Shown here: positions 6,232-13,674 of the stretch, one piece after another
How the letters are laid out: every line of letters starts with the position of its first letter
How positions within the stretch are numbered: the first letter of the stretch is position 1
NCBI GenBank assembly: GCA_002352055.1
Contig: DEHS01000095.1
Span: 10,852 to 26,116 of the forward strand
DNA length: 15,265 nt
DNA from: Legionellaceae bacterium UBA2794
GTDB taxonomy: Bacteria; Pseudomonadota; Gammaproteobacteria; Legionellales; Legionellaceae
Direction: 5' to 3'
Translations under genes and position numbers: made by a program
Notes under the pieces: generated by a model
Database searches by the model: none
The model's input: the letters and a program-made list of their open reading frames with translations, nothing else
What the model was told of the DNA's origin: nothing

Positions 6232-8145
6232 ATGTCCCTTATTGAGCAAATTAAAGACGCCCTAAATGATATGGATAAGTGCAAGCATTTTATTACTAAA
6301 CTTAATTCCGAACCAAAACTTTTATCTAAGGTTGAAGATCAAGAGTCCCTAATCAATAAAAAAACTTTGTTAGTCATGTTGAGGCATTCGCCACTTAGTA
6401 AAACCATGTTAAATGATTTTTGCAGTGCCTTAAGAACGAACATTCAATCTCTTACTGATTACAAAAAACGTAATACTTTACAAAGCATTAATAAATTAAT
6501 AAATACATTTACAAAACATAAGAAAGGTGTGATTAATTTTGTAGCGCCTCTTTCATTAAATGATATAGGGTACAGCAAGGATTTTTTAGATAAATGTGAA
6601 AATCAATCATATATGCCCAAACTTTGTAATATTCATGATAAGTTACAAGATCAATATAAGGCTTCTAACAACATTAAAAAAACAACAAAAATTTTACAAC
6701 CTGTCGAAACGCATTATGCTCCCTTATTAGAATGGACTATTAGGTATTATCATCAAAATTATAATAAAGAAGAATTATCCAGTAAATCGTGGAATATCAA
6801 ATACATAGCCGATATCATCGGATTAAAAGAGGAACCCTATAGTACCGATACATCGATCATTGATTTACATTTAAATTGGTTAAAAGAAGAGCCTGCACTA
6901 TTTAAACAATTTAATAAAATGGTTAAAGGAAAGCATGGATTTCTTAATTTATTTGCTTATATATTAAAATATGATTATTTAACAACTTTTAATTACACGC
7001 CCAAAACACTGCTGGAAATAGTAAATCGTGACAATGGATTTGATGCGCTGATTCATATAGAAAAAGTATTAAATGAGGCATTAAACCTGTTCAACAAAGA
7101 ACAAATTGCTGAGCTTATTCAATTCACCCAATCGAATCATGAGTTATACACTCTATTAGAAATACATTCTTCGATGATAGAACTTGGGTTTACTAATGAA
7201 GAAATGATAAATATCGCCCAGCAAAAAGAGGGAAAAGTATTCTTAGAATTAATAAAAGCTAATTTACCAATTTTTACCAGGTGGACTTTATCATCCGAGC
7301 AAATCTTATATTTAGTTACCTCTCCTGATTTTGCAGAACAGATTAAACCTCTTAAATTAGAAAAAAGCTCTATAAATATTTTAAAATTTAAAGAAGTGTT
7401 GAATTCAAAAATAAAACAAAAGAAGGAGCTCACATGTAAAACTATAAATAACTCACCTCTTTTAAATTATTATAAAAAAGAAGAACTGGACAGACTATTG
7501 CAATTTAAGGAAGGCGATATAACATTAGCAAAATTAGAAGAGAATTTAGGGTTTATTAATTTTTTTCAATTTAACAAAACACAATTACTTGAACAAATAA
7601 GTCAGGATTATGGCTATAACGTTTTTGCATCATTGAAGCTCACAATACAGTTGTTAAATAATTCGGGCTTGAATAACGACCAGATCGCAGTAATAAACTT
7701 TCATCAAATTCAGTTAAATGCACTGCAAACTATTCTAAAAATGTCCCGATATTTTCCTGAATTACGATTTACCTTTGATGAATTTATCAAATTAGTTATT
7801 AGAGCTGACGCACCAATGTTTATGGAAAAAATAATAGTTAATATTAATGCCCTTATAGACTTGAATATTGAACCGAAACAAATAATCGATTTAATTGATA
7901 CATACCATTATAGCAGCTTTGATCTTTTTGAAGCACTCACCCTGCATCATAGCTTTTTTAAATCGCAAAACTTGAATCCAGAATCAATTATTGAGCTATT
8001 AAAACAACCCAATCGAGAGATGATTATTGCAGAAATGAATACACCTAAATCTCCTCAGATCAAGTACAATCCAAATTTCTTTAATCCCTACCCTCAACCT
8101 GTGGAAGAGATGCAGGATATTCAAAATTGTTATCCTTATTATTGA
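6232..8145 (+). CDS. TALE-like repeat protein 2, 637 aa; candidate secreted effector
   Basis: Paralogue of the preceding gene in the same orientation. The N-terminal ~100 residues resemble those of protein 1 (DMDKCKHFI against DLDQYEKFI; SPLSKTML against TPLSLISI). A helical region follows, then from residue 222 an array of eleven repeat units of mostly 33 residues, interrupted once by a 28-residue insert (386-413, with a basic KIKQKKEL). The best units are 255-286 (IVNRDNGFDAL), 320-352 (IAQQKEGKVFL), 414-446 (LLQFKEGDITL) and 447-479 (QISQDYGYNVF); each shows G at position 15 and L/F at 19, as in TALE repeats. Units commonly start F/L-[TN]-x-[E/D/K]-[QE]-I. The C-terminal tail is proline- and tyrosine-rich and has EEMQD 13-9 residues from the end, resembling an E-block secretion signal (inference). 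ATG at 6232 follows GGAGAG at 6217. No signal peptide or membrane span is evident. Confidence 0.82.
   Translation: MSLIEQIKDALNDMDKCKHFITKLNSEPKLLSKVEDQESLINKKTLLVMLRHSPLSKTMLNDFCSALRTNIQSLTDYKKRNTLQSINKLINTFTKHKKGVINFVAPLSLNDIGYSKDFLDKCENQSYMPKLCNIHDKLQDQYKASNNIKKTTKILQPVETHYAPLLEWTIRYYHQNYNKEELSSKSWNIKYIADIIGLKEEPYSTDTSIIDLHLNWLKEEPALFKQFNKMVKGKHGFLNLFAYILKYDYLTTFNYTPKTLLEIVNRDNGFDALIHIEKVLNEALNLFNKEQIAELIQFTQSNHELYTLLEIHSSMIELGFTNEEMINIAQQKEGKVFLELIKANLPIFTRWTLSSEQILYLVTSPDFAEQIKPLKLEKSSINILKFKEVLNSKIKQKKELTCKTINNSPLLNYYKKEELDRLLQFKEGDITLAKLEENLGFINFFQFNKTQLLEQISQDYGYNVFASLKLTIQLLNNSGLNNDQIAVINFHQIQLNALQTILKMSRYFPELRFTFDEFIKLVIRADAPMFMEKIIVNINALIDLNIEPKQIIDLIDTYHYSSFDLFEALTLHHSFFKSQNLNPESIIELLKQPNREMIIAEMNTPKSPQIKYNPNFFNPYPQPVEEMQDIQNCYPYY
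6895..8043 (+). repeat. TALE-like 33-residue repeat array, 11 units with one insert (protein level)
   Basis: Units by residue: 222-254, 255-286, 287-319, 320-352, 353-385, [insert 386-413], 414-446, 447-479, 480-512, 513-545, 546-580 and 581-604 (partial). Nine of the eleven are 32-35 residues with no gaps needed. Residues at repeat positions 12-13 read GK, RD, FT, QK, SP, FK, QD, HQ, RA, TY and QP. None is one of the common TALE base-specifying pairs (HD, NI, NG, NN). The insert falls exactly between two whole units, which keeps the phase on both sides. Confidence 0.75.
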
Positions 8146-8183
8146 TACTCAGTTAAATCAGTATTTTAACTGCAAAGAATATT

Positions 8184-8218
8184 GTTTCGCTTCCATTACA
8201 TTAGGGTGGGAGCGAAAC
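8184..8218. terminator. Strong hairpin between convergent genes
   Basis: GTTTCGCTTCCA (8184-8195) pairs with TGGGAGCGAAAC (8207-8218) over 12 positions with one U-G wobble in plus-strand RNA and an 11-base loop. In minus-strand RNA the same position is a C-A mismatch, so the structure favours the plus-strand transcript of the 6232 gene. It abuts the stop codon of the leftward gene at 8219. No long T-run follows on either side. Confidence 0.55.
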
Positions 8219-8812
8219 TTAAATTGAAGACAATGCAATATTATATTTTTCCCGCTCTATTATCGATTTTTCGAGCACTAATATCCTTTCCTTCAACTCG
8301 ATTATATGATCTTCAACTGAATACTCTTTTATCTCTTTAAACAGGGAAAACATTTTATAGCCCTTTAATGGATCACCCTCGTTATAAACATACGACTTTA
8401 AAAAAACAGATAACTTTTCATACATCATTTTTTCTTCATCTTCATCAGGTTGGTTATTTTCCTTAAGATTTAGTGACGTTGTCAGTGATTGAAAAAAATT
8501 ACTTCTTAATGGCGAAAATATAATTTTATATTTAACATTGTTCTTTATTTGTTGGTGAATATAATAGCTTAGAGCGGTAAGTATGATTGATTTTTCTTTA
8601 TCTTCAAGCGATGAGGCATCAAGAAGATTCATAGTTTTTAATAAAATATTCACTTGCATCCTCCGTTCATGAGGAAGTTTATTAATATAATAATCCAATT
8701 GACTTATATTGTTATATTGTATTTTTGGATCTAAATGATGACGAAGCAGAGTATAGATGCTTTCAAAAATATGAGTTCTTAATTTATTATAAGGTTGCCA
8801 TTCATAGGCCAT
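8219..8812 (-). CDS. Hypothetical protein, 197 aa, C-terminal coiled coil
   Basis: Not recognised. The protein is helical and cytosolic-looking, with no signal peptide or membrane span. Its N-terminus has an aromatic/basic segment (MAYEWQPYNKLR) and HH-L-D (about 25-28); a very acidic stretch lies at 122-128 (PDEDEEK); residues about 160-190 form a likely coiled coil with leucine and isoleucine at heptad spacing (EDHIIELKERILVLEKSI). The start at 8812-8810 is supported by GGAGAT at 8823-8818, 5 bases upstream. Its low G+C matches the TALE-like genes, and it converges with the second of them and diverges from the phosphatase gene. It may be part of the same accessory block; an effector role is a guess. 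Confidence 0.75.
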   Translation of the reverse strand: MAYEWQPYNKLRTHIFESIYTLLRHHLDPKIQYNNISQLDYYINKLPHERRMQVNILLKTMNLLDASSLEDKEKSIILTALSYYIHQQIKNNVKYKIIFSPLRSNFFQSLTTSLNLKENNQPDEDEEKMMYEKLSVFLKSYVYNEGDPLKGYKMFSLFKEIKEYSVEDHIIELKERILVLEKSIIEREKYNIALSSI

Positions 8813-8973
8813 GATTTATCTCCGTATCAATTAGCAACTGGTAACAGGCTAAAGCAAGATACCAACAGCTCTCGGATATCTCCATTATCATATAACGATA
8901 AAATTACTATGCATATTGATTTTTCTTTGTTTTTCAATGTACTTTAAAGCAATTAAATATTCCAAATGCCCCT

Positions 8974-10611
8974 ATGATAAAATTATGCACTTATGTATTA
9001 CTATGGATTCACGTTATTAGTTATGCAGCGCCAAACCACCCCAAACTCATTGTTCAAATTGTTATTGATCAGTTACGCGGTGATTTAATTGAGGCTCATC
9101 GAAACCAGTTTGGTAAGGGCGGCTTCAACTATCTGTTATCGCATAGTATTAATTATAATAACGCCCATCACCCACACGCCAATACCACAACGTGTGCCGG
9201 TCATGCAGCTATAGCTACAGGCAGTTATCCTTCGTTGAACGGCATTGTAAATAATGAGTGGTATGATAGAAAAACAAAAAGAATTATATATTGCATAGAG
9301 GATTTAAATAGCGTCATCATTCCCACAAACCATACTCGATATACTCCTCCTGGCCGCTCTCCCCGCAACCTGACCACATCAACAATTAGTGATGAAATAA
9401 TATTGGCCAACAAAGGAAAGGCGTTTTCAGTTTCTTTTAAAGACAGAGCGGCTATTACCCTTGCAGGACACGCCGGTAAAGCATTCTGGTTTGATACAAT
9501 GAATGGAGGGTTTATTACCAGTAGTTTTTATTATGATCAATACCCTCAATGGGTAAAGGAGTGGAACAATAACTATCACCCCCAAGATTTTTTATGGACT
9601 CTGAATCGTGATTTAAATACGTATCAAAATAAAGATAATCCCGTGATTACCCAAGTCTACCCCCAGTTTGGTCAATCTTTTCCACATCAAATTAAACAGG
9701 CTCCCTCTAAAGAGTATTTTGTTTTTTTAACCAGAACCCCTAAAGCGGATCAACTTACTGGTGATTTTGCAGAACAACTGCTAAGTAAAGAGCAATTAGG
9801 AACATCGCCTGATGAGACCGATTATTTAGCTATCAGTTTTTCCGCTGTGGATGCCATAGGGCATCAGTTTGGGCCAAACAGTCTTGAAATAGAAGATAAT
9901 CTCCTCGTTCTTGATGAAACAATAGATCATTTAATGACTGCAATTAATCAGCAAGTCGGGCTTGAACACACTCTCATAATTCTTACTGCGGACCATGGTG
10001 CTCCCGATAGCCCGCCTTATTTAAAAGCTCATGGGATAGCTGAAATGGCACCTATGGATGTTGCTGCAGCAACAAACACTATTCACGCGGAATTAAACCG
10101 GCGCTTTAAGCTACCAAATGAAACACTCATGGCTATAGCTCTCCCTTATGTTTATCTCGACCATAAAATTATTAGGGATCATCACTTTGAATTAACTGAG
10201 GTCAATGAATTTTTGGCCCAAGTATTAACCAATGAGCCTGGAGTCTTTAAAGCTTATCCGCTGCCAAGTAATTTAGAAAAAAACTGGCTAAACGCCAAAG
10301 TGGCGCGCATGGCGTATCCTTTCCGGGCAGGTGACATCTATCTGGTACCTCCGCCCTATCAAGCGAGAAGAACAGAGAATGACGATCGCATTGAACATGG
10401 AACTCCGTGGCAATACGACACTTATGTGCCGTTATTATTTGTTCATCCACGTTTTAAATCCCAATTAATCCCTCGCGAGGTTTATACTACTGATATTGCT
10501 ACTACTCTCGCCACTTTAGTAATGATTAAGTCCCCCTCAGGTTCAGTAGGGACACCTTTAACCGAAATTTTGAATGGCTGGCATCAATTATCTATGAATG
10601 AACATCCTTAA
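8974..10611 (+). CDS. PafA-like alkaline phosphatase (type I phosphodiesterase/phosphatase superfamily), exported
   Basis: Hydrolyses phosphate monoesters, probably in the periplasm. Residues 1-19 look like a signal peptide (hydrophobic core, SYAA before the likely cleavage). Two-zinc site ligands are visible: D32 (VIDQLR), nucleophile T73 (TTTCAGHA), D293 and H297 (SAVDAIGHQFG), D340 and H341 (TADHGA) and H475 (IEHGTPW). N94 (NNEWYD), K156 and R158 (FKDRAAI) keep the same distances from T73 (21, 83, 85) as N100, K162 and R164 from T79 in Elizabethkingia PafA as I recall them. These side chains mark phosphate-irrepressible monoesterases and argue against a diesterase. Length, 545 residues, fits the family. 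ATG at 8974 has no clear Shine-Dalgarno site. The gene lies between the effector-like block and udk-fabI, with 101 bases to udk. Confidence 0.88.
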   Translation: MIKLCTYVLLWIHVISYAAPNHPKLIVQIVIDQLRGDLIEAHRNQFGKGGFNYLLSHSINYNNAHHPHANTTTCAGHAAIATGSYPSLNGIVNNEWYDRKTKRIIYCIEDLNSVIIPTNHTRYTPPGRSPRNLTTSTISDEIILANKGKAFSVSFKDRAAITLAGHAGKAFWFDTMNGGFITSSFYYDQYPQWVKEWNNNYHPQDFLWTLNRDLNTYQNKDNPVITQVYPQFGQSFPHQIKQAPSKEYFVFLTRTPKADQLTGDFAEQLLSKEQLGTSPDETDYLAISFSAVDAIGHQFGPNSLEIEDNLLVLDETIDHLMTAINQQVGLEHTLIILTADHGAPDSPPYLKAHGIAEMAPMDVAAATNTIHAELNRRFKLPNETLMAIALPYVYLDHKIIRDHHFELTEVNEFLAQVLTNEPGVFKAYPLPSNLEKNWLNAKVARMAYPFRAGDIYLVPPPYQARRTENDDRIEHGTPWQYDTYVPLLFVHPRFKSQLIPREVYTTDIATTLATLVMIKSPSGSVGTPLTEILNGWHQLSMNEHP

Positions 10612-10712
10612 ATATTAGTTCCTATTTAGGTAATCCTTATTAGGTACTTTATTAGATTGAATTTGACGCAGAAAAGCTTTACTATTTGCTCAAAATTTCT
10701 TACGACATCATT

Positions 10713-11351
10713 ATGACGAAACCTGCAATAATAATAGGGATTTCCGGACCCTCTGCTTCCGGAAAAAGTCTTTTGGCAAATACTATAGTTAGTGAATTAG
10801 GCTCAGAGCAAGTAGTCGTTATCTCTGAAGACGCCTATTATAAAGATAATGGCCACATGCCTTTTGCAGAACGAGAAAAAATTAATTACGACCATCCAGA
10901 TTCCTTTGATCATGCCCTGCTCTGTGATCACCTTCGTGAACTTCGAATGGGAAAATCTGTAGAAATTCCTATTTATTCGCACTCCAAACATCTGCGTCTT
11001 CCAGAAACACGAAAAATTGGTCAGCACGCCATCATTGTGTTAGAAGGAATTTTGTTATTTAGCGATAAAGCGTTACGGGAAATAATGGATATTCGAATAT
11101 TTATGTCCACTCCATTAGACGTATGCCTCACCCGCCGTTTAAAAAGGGATGTGGTTGAAAGACACCGGACATTTGAATCAGTGGTGCATCAATACGAAAC
11201 AACAGTAAGGCCAATGTATTTACAATTTATTGAGCCATCGAGTCGTTATGCGGATATTATTGTTCCCCGAGGCGGTGAAAATCGAATTGCAATCGAGATG
11301 ATTCAAGCCAAAATGCGAGAATTGTTAGCAACTCACACAACTAATGAGTAA
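10713..11351 (+). CDS. udk: Uridine kinase (uridine/cytidine salvage)
   Basis: Phosphorylates uridine and cytidine to UMP and CMP with a nucleoside triphosphate, in the cytoplasm. Visible motifs, numbered from ATG at 10713: P-loop GPSASGKS (12-19), SEDAYYKD (acid that activates the nucleoside), NYDHPDSFD (substrate loop), VLEGILLF, the lid RRLKRDVVER, and QFIEPSSRYADIIVPRGG near the C-terminus. All are close to the Escherichia coli Udk pattern. A longer frame could begin at TTG 10686, but the ATG gives 212 residues, matching the usual ~213, and places the P-loop at the normal distance from the N-terminus. Neither start has a strong ribosome-binding site. It ends 14 bases before fabI, so the two are probably co-transcribed. 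Confidence 0.93.
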   Translation: MTKPAIIIGISGPSASGKSLLANTIVSELGSEQVVVISEDAYYKDNGHMPFAEREKINYDHPDSFDHALLCDHLRELRMGKSVEIPIYSHSKHLRLPETRKIGQHAIIVLEGILLFSDKALREIMDIRIFMSTPLDVCLTRRLKRDVVERHRTFESVVHQYETTVRPMYLQFIEPSSRYADIIVPRGGENRIAIEMIQAKMRELLATHTTNE

Positions 11352-11353
11352 GT

Positions 11354-11359
11354 AAGGAG
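11354..11359 (+). promoter_or_regulatory. Ribosome-binding site that fixes the GTG start of fabI
   Basis: AAGGAG lies 6 bases before GTG at 11366, just after the udk stop. The translated start (GFLSGKK...) matches the usual FabI N-terminus, so GTG is the real initiator. Confidence 0.8.
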
Positions 11360-11365
11360 AACACT

Positions 11366-12154
11366 GTGGGATTTTTATCTGGAAAAAAAGCGTTGATAAT
11401 CGGCTTGGCAAGTAACCGATCCATAGCCTACGGAATTGCTAAAGCATTTCATGAGCAAGGAGCTGAACTGGCTTTTACCTACCAGGGAGAAAAATTAAAA
11501 TCACGTGTTGAAACAATGGCTGCAGAATTTGACTCAACCCTTACTTTCCCATGTGACGTCGCATCTGACGAAGAAATTAATGCTCTATTTAAAAACCTCG
11601 GAAACCATTGGAATCAACTCGATGTTCTGGTTCATTCCGTCGCATACGCTCCAGCAGATCAAATAAGTGGTGATTTTATTGAACGCTCAAACAGAGAAGG
11701 ATTTAGAATTGCTCATGATATTAGTGCTTACAGTTTAGTAGGACTGGCTCAGGCAGCCTTACCGATGATGAAAGACACCAATGGCTCCCTCCTCACATTA
11801 AGTTACTACGGAGCGGAAAAAGCAGTTCCCAACTACAACGTGATGGGCATAGCCAAAGCAAGCCTTGAAGCTTCAGTCCGCTATCTGGCGGCAAGCCTGG
11901 GCCCTAGAGGGATAAGGGTAAATGCCATATCAGCGGGGCCAATTAAAACTTTGGCCGCAGCCGGTATTAAAGATTTTCGTAAAATCCAGGCCGCTTACGC
12001 CAATATTACTCCGCTACATAGAAACGTTACAACGGAAGAAGTAGGTAATACTGCAGCATTCCTGTGCTCTGACTTGGCATCTGGCATCACTGGAGAAATA
12101 GTTCACGTGGATGCGGGGTATCATGCTGTATCAGGTATGAGTGAGCTAGTTTAA
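11366..12154 (+). CDS. fabI: Enoyl-[acyl-carrier-protein] reductase (NADH), FabI type
   Basis: Reduces trans-2-enoyl-ACP to acyl-ACP in the last step of each fatty acid elongation round; it is the enzyme type inhibited by triclosan. A 262-residue short-chain dehydrogenase fold protein, the same length as E. coli FabI. Visible: the nucleotide-binding segment GLASNRSIAYGIA near the N-terminus, CDVASDEE, SVAYAP, and the active-site region SYYGAEKAVPNYNVMGIAK with Y147, Y157 and K164, equivalent to E. coli Y146, Y156 and K163 with a one-residue offset. NAISAGPIKTLAAAGI and the C-terminal GEIVHVDAGYH are typical of the family. GTG start with a good ribosome-binding site. Downstream of udk by 14 bases; converges with ahcY. 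Confidence 0.96.
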   Translation: MGFLSGKKALIIGLASNRSIAYGIAKAFHEQGAELAFTYQGEKLKSRVETMAAEFDSTLTFPCDVASDEEINALFKNLGNHWNQLDVLVHSVAYAPADQISGDFIERSNREGFRIAHDISAYSLVGLAQAALPMMKDTNGSLLTLSYYGAEKAVPNYNVMGIAKASLEASVRYLAASLGPRGIRVNAISAGPIKTLAAAGIKDFRKIQAAYANITPLHRNVTTEEVGNTAAFLCSDLASGITGEIVHVDAGYHAVSGMSELV

Positions 12155-12166
12155 TTGATTCACATA

Positions 12167-12191
12167 TAAGAGTATCTCTAGGGAACTCTTA
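12167..12191 (+). terminator. Short hairpin just after fabI
   Basis: TAAGAGT (12167-12173) and ACTCTTA (12185-12191) form a 7-bp stem with an 11-base loop, 12 bases after the fabI stop. No T-tract follows; it may only be part of the folded 3' end. Confidence 0.3.
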
Positions 12192-12206
12192 GGTTCAACC
12201 TCGGCG

Positions 12207-12237
12207 TTCAAGAGCTCCTCATAACAGAGCTCTTGAA
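12207..12237. terminator. Perfect 11-bp inverted repeat, likely fabI terminator
   Basis: TTCAAGAGCTC (12207-12217) and GAGCTCTTGAA (12227-12237) are perfect complements around a 9-base loop, 52 bases after the fabI stop. The following sequence (TAACAATCAATTTC) has no real T-run, so it is either a weak intrinsic terminator or a 3'-end-stabilising structure. Confidence 0.5.
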
Positions 12238-12269
12238 TAACAATCAATTTCTAAAATTTAACTCTATAT

Positions 12270-12302
12270 CTATAACCTATTATTAAGAATAATAGGTTAT
12301 AG
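12270..12302. terminator. Perfect 15-bp inverted repeat, likely ahcY terminator
   Basis: CTATAACCTATTATT (12270-12284) and AATAATAGGTTATAG (12288-12302) are exact complements with a 3-base loop. It begins 13 bases beyond the ahcY stop in the leftward transcript. A second, smaller palindrome, TATAGC-AAAAA-GCTATA (12298-12314), shares its end, so the two structures exclude each other. Confidence 0.55.
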
Positions 12303-12315
12303 CAAAAAGCTATAC

Positions 12316-13641
12316 TCAATAACGATAAGAGTCTGGCTTATAAGGTCCCTCTTTTTTAACCCCAATGTATTTCGCTTGTTCCTTAGTCAATGAAGTTAAC
12401 TTGGCACCAATCCTGTCTAAATGCAAGCGGGCAACTTTTTCATCTAAGGCTTTGGGAAGTATGTACACTTGGTTCTTATATTGATCATTATTTTGAAATA
12501 ATTCAATCTGAGCCAGTACCTGATTAGTAAATGATGTTGACATGACGAAACTTGGATGCCCGGTGGCACAACCTAAATTTACCAGACGTCCCTCGGCTAG
12601 AAGAATAATCCGTTTACCATCGGGAAAAATAACATGATCGACCTGAGGTTTTATATTTTCCCATTGGAATTGGCGCAAACTTTCAATGTCAATTTCGGAA
12701 TCAAAATGACCAATATTACATAGAATAGCCTGATTACGCATACGCTTTATATGATCCAAAGTGACCACATGAAGATTTCCGGTCGCAGTCACTACTATAT
12801 CTAATTGTTCTGCAACATCATCAAGAGTAACTACGCGATATCCTTCCATTGCAGCCTGAAGTGCACAAATTGGATCTATTTCGGCTATTAAAACGGTAGC
12901 TCCCTGACCTCTAAGGGCTTGAGCACATCCTTTACCCACATCCCCATAACCAATTATAAGAGCTACTTTGCCCGCTATCATCACGTCAGTAGCGCGTTTA
13001 AGACCGTCTAATAAAGATTCACGACAACCATAAAGATTATCAAATTTTGATTTGGTAACTGAATCATTCACATTGATGGCTGGCATTTTTAAGCTGCCCA
13101 ATTTCGCCATTTCATACAAACGTGCAACACCAGTTGTTGTTTCTTCGGAAACGCCCTTTATTGAGGGAAGTAATTGAGGATATTTCTGATGAATAATAAG
13201 AGTTAAATCACCCCCATCATCCAAAAGTATATTAGGTGTCCAGCCCTTCGGACCATTAATGGTTTGCTCCACACACCACCAATATTCATCTTCTGATTCA
13301 CCCTTCCAGGCAAAAACTGGAATACCTGCAGCTGCCATCGCTGCAGCTGCATGATCTTGAGTAGAAAATATATTACAGGATGACCAACGCACATCAGCAC
13401 CAAGTTCCAATAAAGTCTCTATAAGTACCGCTGTCTGAATAGTCATATGCAAACAGCCCGCAATGCGTGCCCCTTTTAGTGGTTTTGAAGCGCGAAACTC
13501 CTCACGTAATGCCATTAATCCCGGCATTTCTGTTTCGGCAATCGCAATTTCCTTTCGTCCCCAATCCGCTAATGATATATCCGCTACTTTATAGTCCTCT
13601 ACGGCTTGCACATTTAATTCTTTAGTATTCACCTGGTGCAT
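12316..13641 (-). CDS. ahcY: Adenosylhomocysteinase (S-adenosyl-L-homocysteine hydrolase)
   Basis: Reversibly cleaves S-adenosylhomocysteine to adenosine and homocysteine, relieving product inhibition of methyltransferases; it uses tightly bound NAD+ in the cytoplasm. The protein is 441 residues. Visible: GCLHMTIQTAVLIETL with H65, SSCNIFSTQDHAAAA (88-102), LDDGGDLT, SEETTTG with E167, DSVTKSKFDNLYG with K197, D201 and N202 (substrate and proton-transfer residues), the NAD loop GYGDVGKG (231-238), and the conserved C-terminal YKPDSYRY. The K197-D201-N202 spacing matches rat K185-D189-N190. ATG at 13641 is preceded by AAGGAT at 13653-13648. It lies 33 bases after metK on the same strand, which fits a metK-ahcY methyl-cycle operon. 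The synonym sahH is used in some genomes. Confidence 0.97.
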   Translation of the reverse strand: MHQVNTKELNVQAVEDYKVADISLADWGRKEIAIAETEMPGLMALREEFRASKPLKGARIAGCLHMTIQTAVLIETLLELGADVRWSSCNIFSTQDHAAAAMAAAGIPVFAWKGESEDEYWWCVEQTINGPKGWTPNILLDDGGDLTLIIHQKYPQLLPSIKGVSEETTTGVARLYEMAKLGSLKMPAINVNDSVTKSKFDNLYGCRESLLDGLKRATDVMIAGKVALIIGYGDVGKGCAQALRGQGATVLIAEIDPICALQAAMEGYRVVTLDDVAEQLDIVVTATGNLHVVTLDHIKRMRNQAILCNIGHFDSEIDIESLRQFQWENIKPQVDHVIFPDGKRIILLAEGRLVNLGCATGHPSFVMSTSFTNQVLAQIELFQNNDQYKNQVYILPKALDEKVARLHLDRIGAKLTSLTKEQAKYIGVKKEGPYKPDSYRY

Positions 13642-13674
13642 AATTATATCCTTATAATGCGCTGTTAATTTAAA

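Noticed and set aside
10686..10712. TTG start giving a 9-residue longer uridine kinase
   Set aside because: The ATG at 10713 gives the usual family length and N-terminus; the extension has no conserved content.
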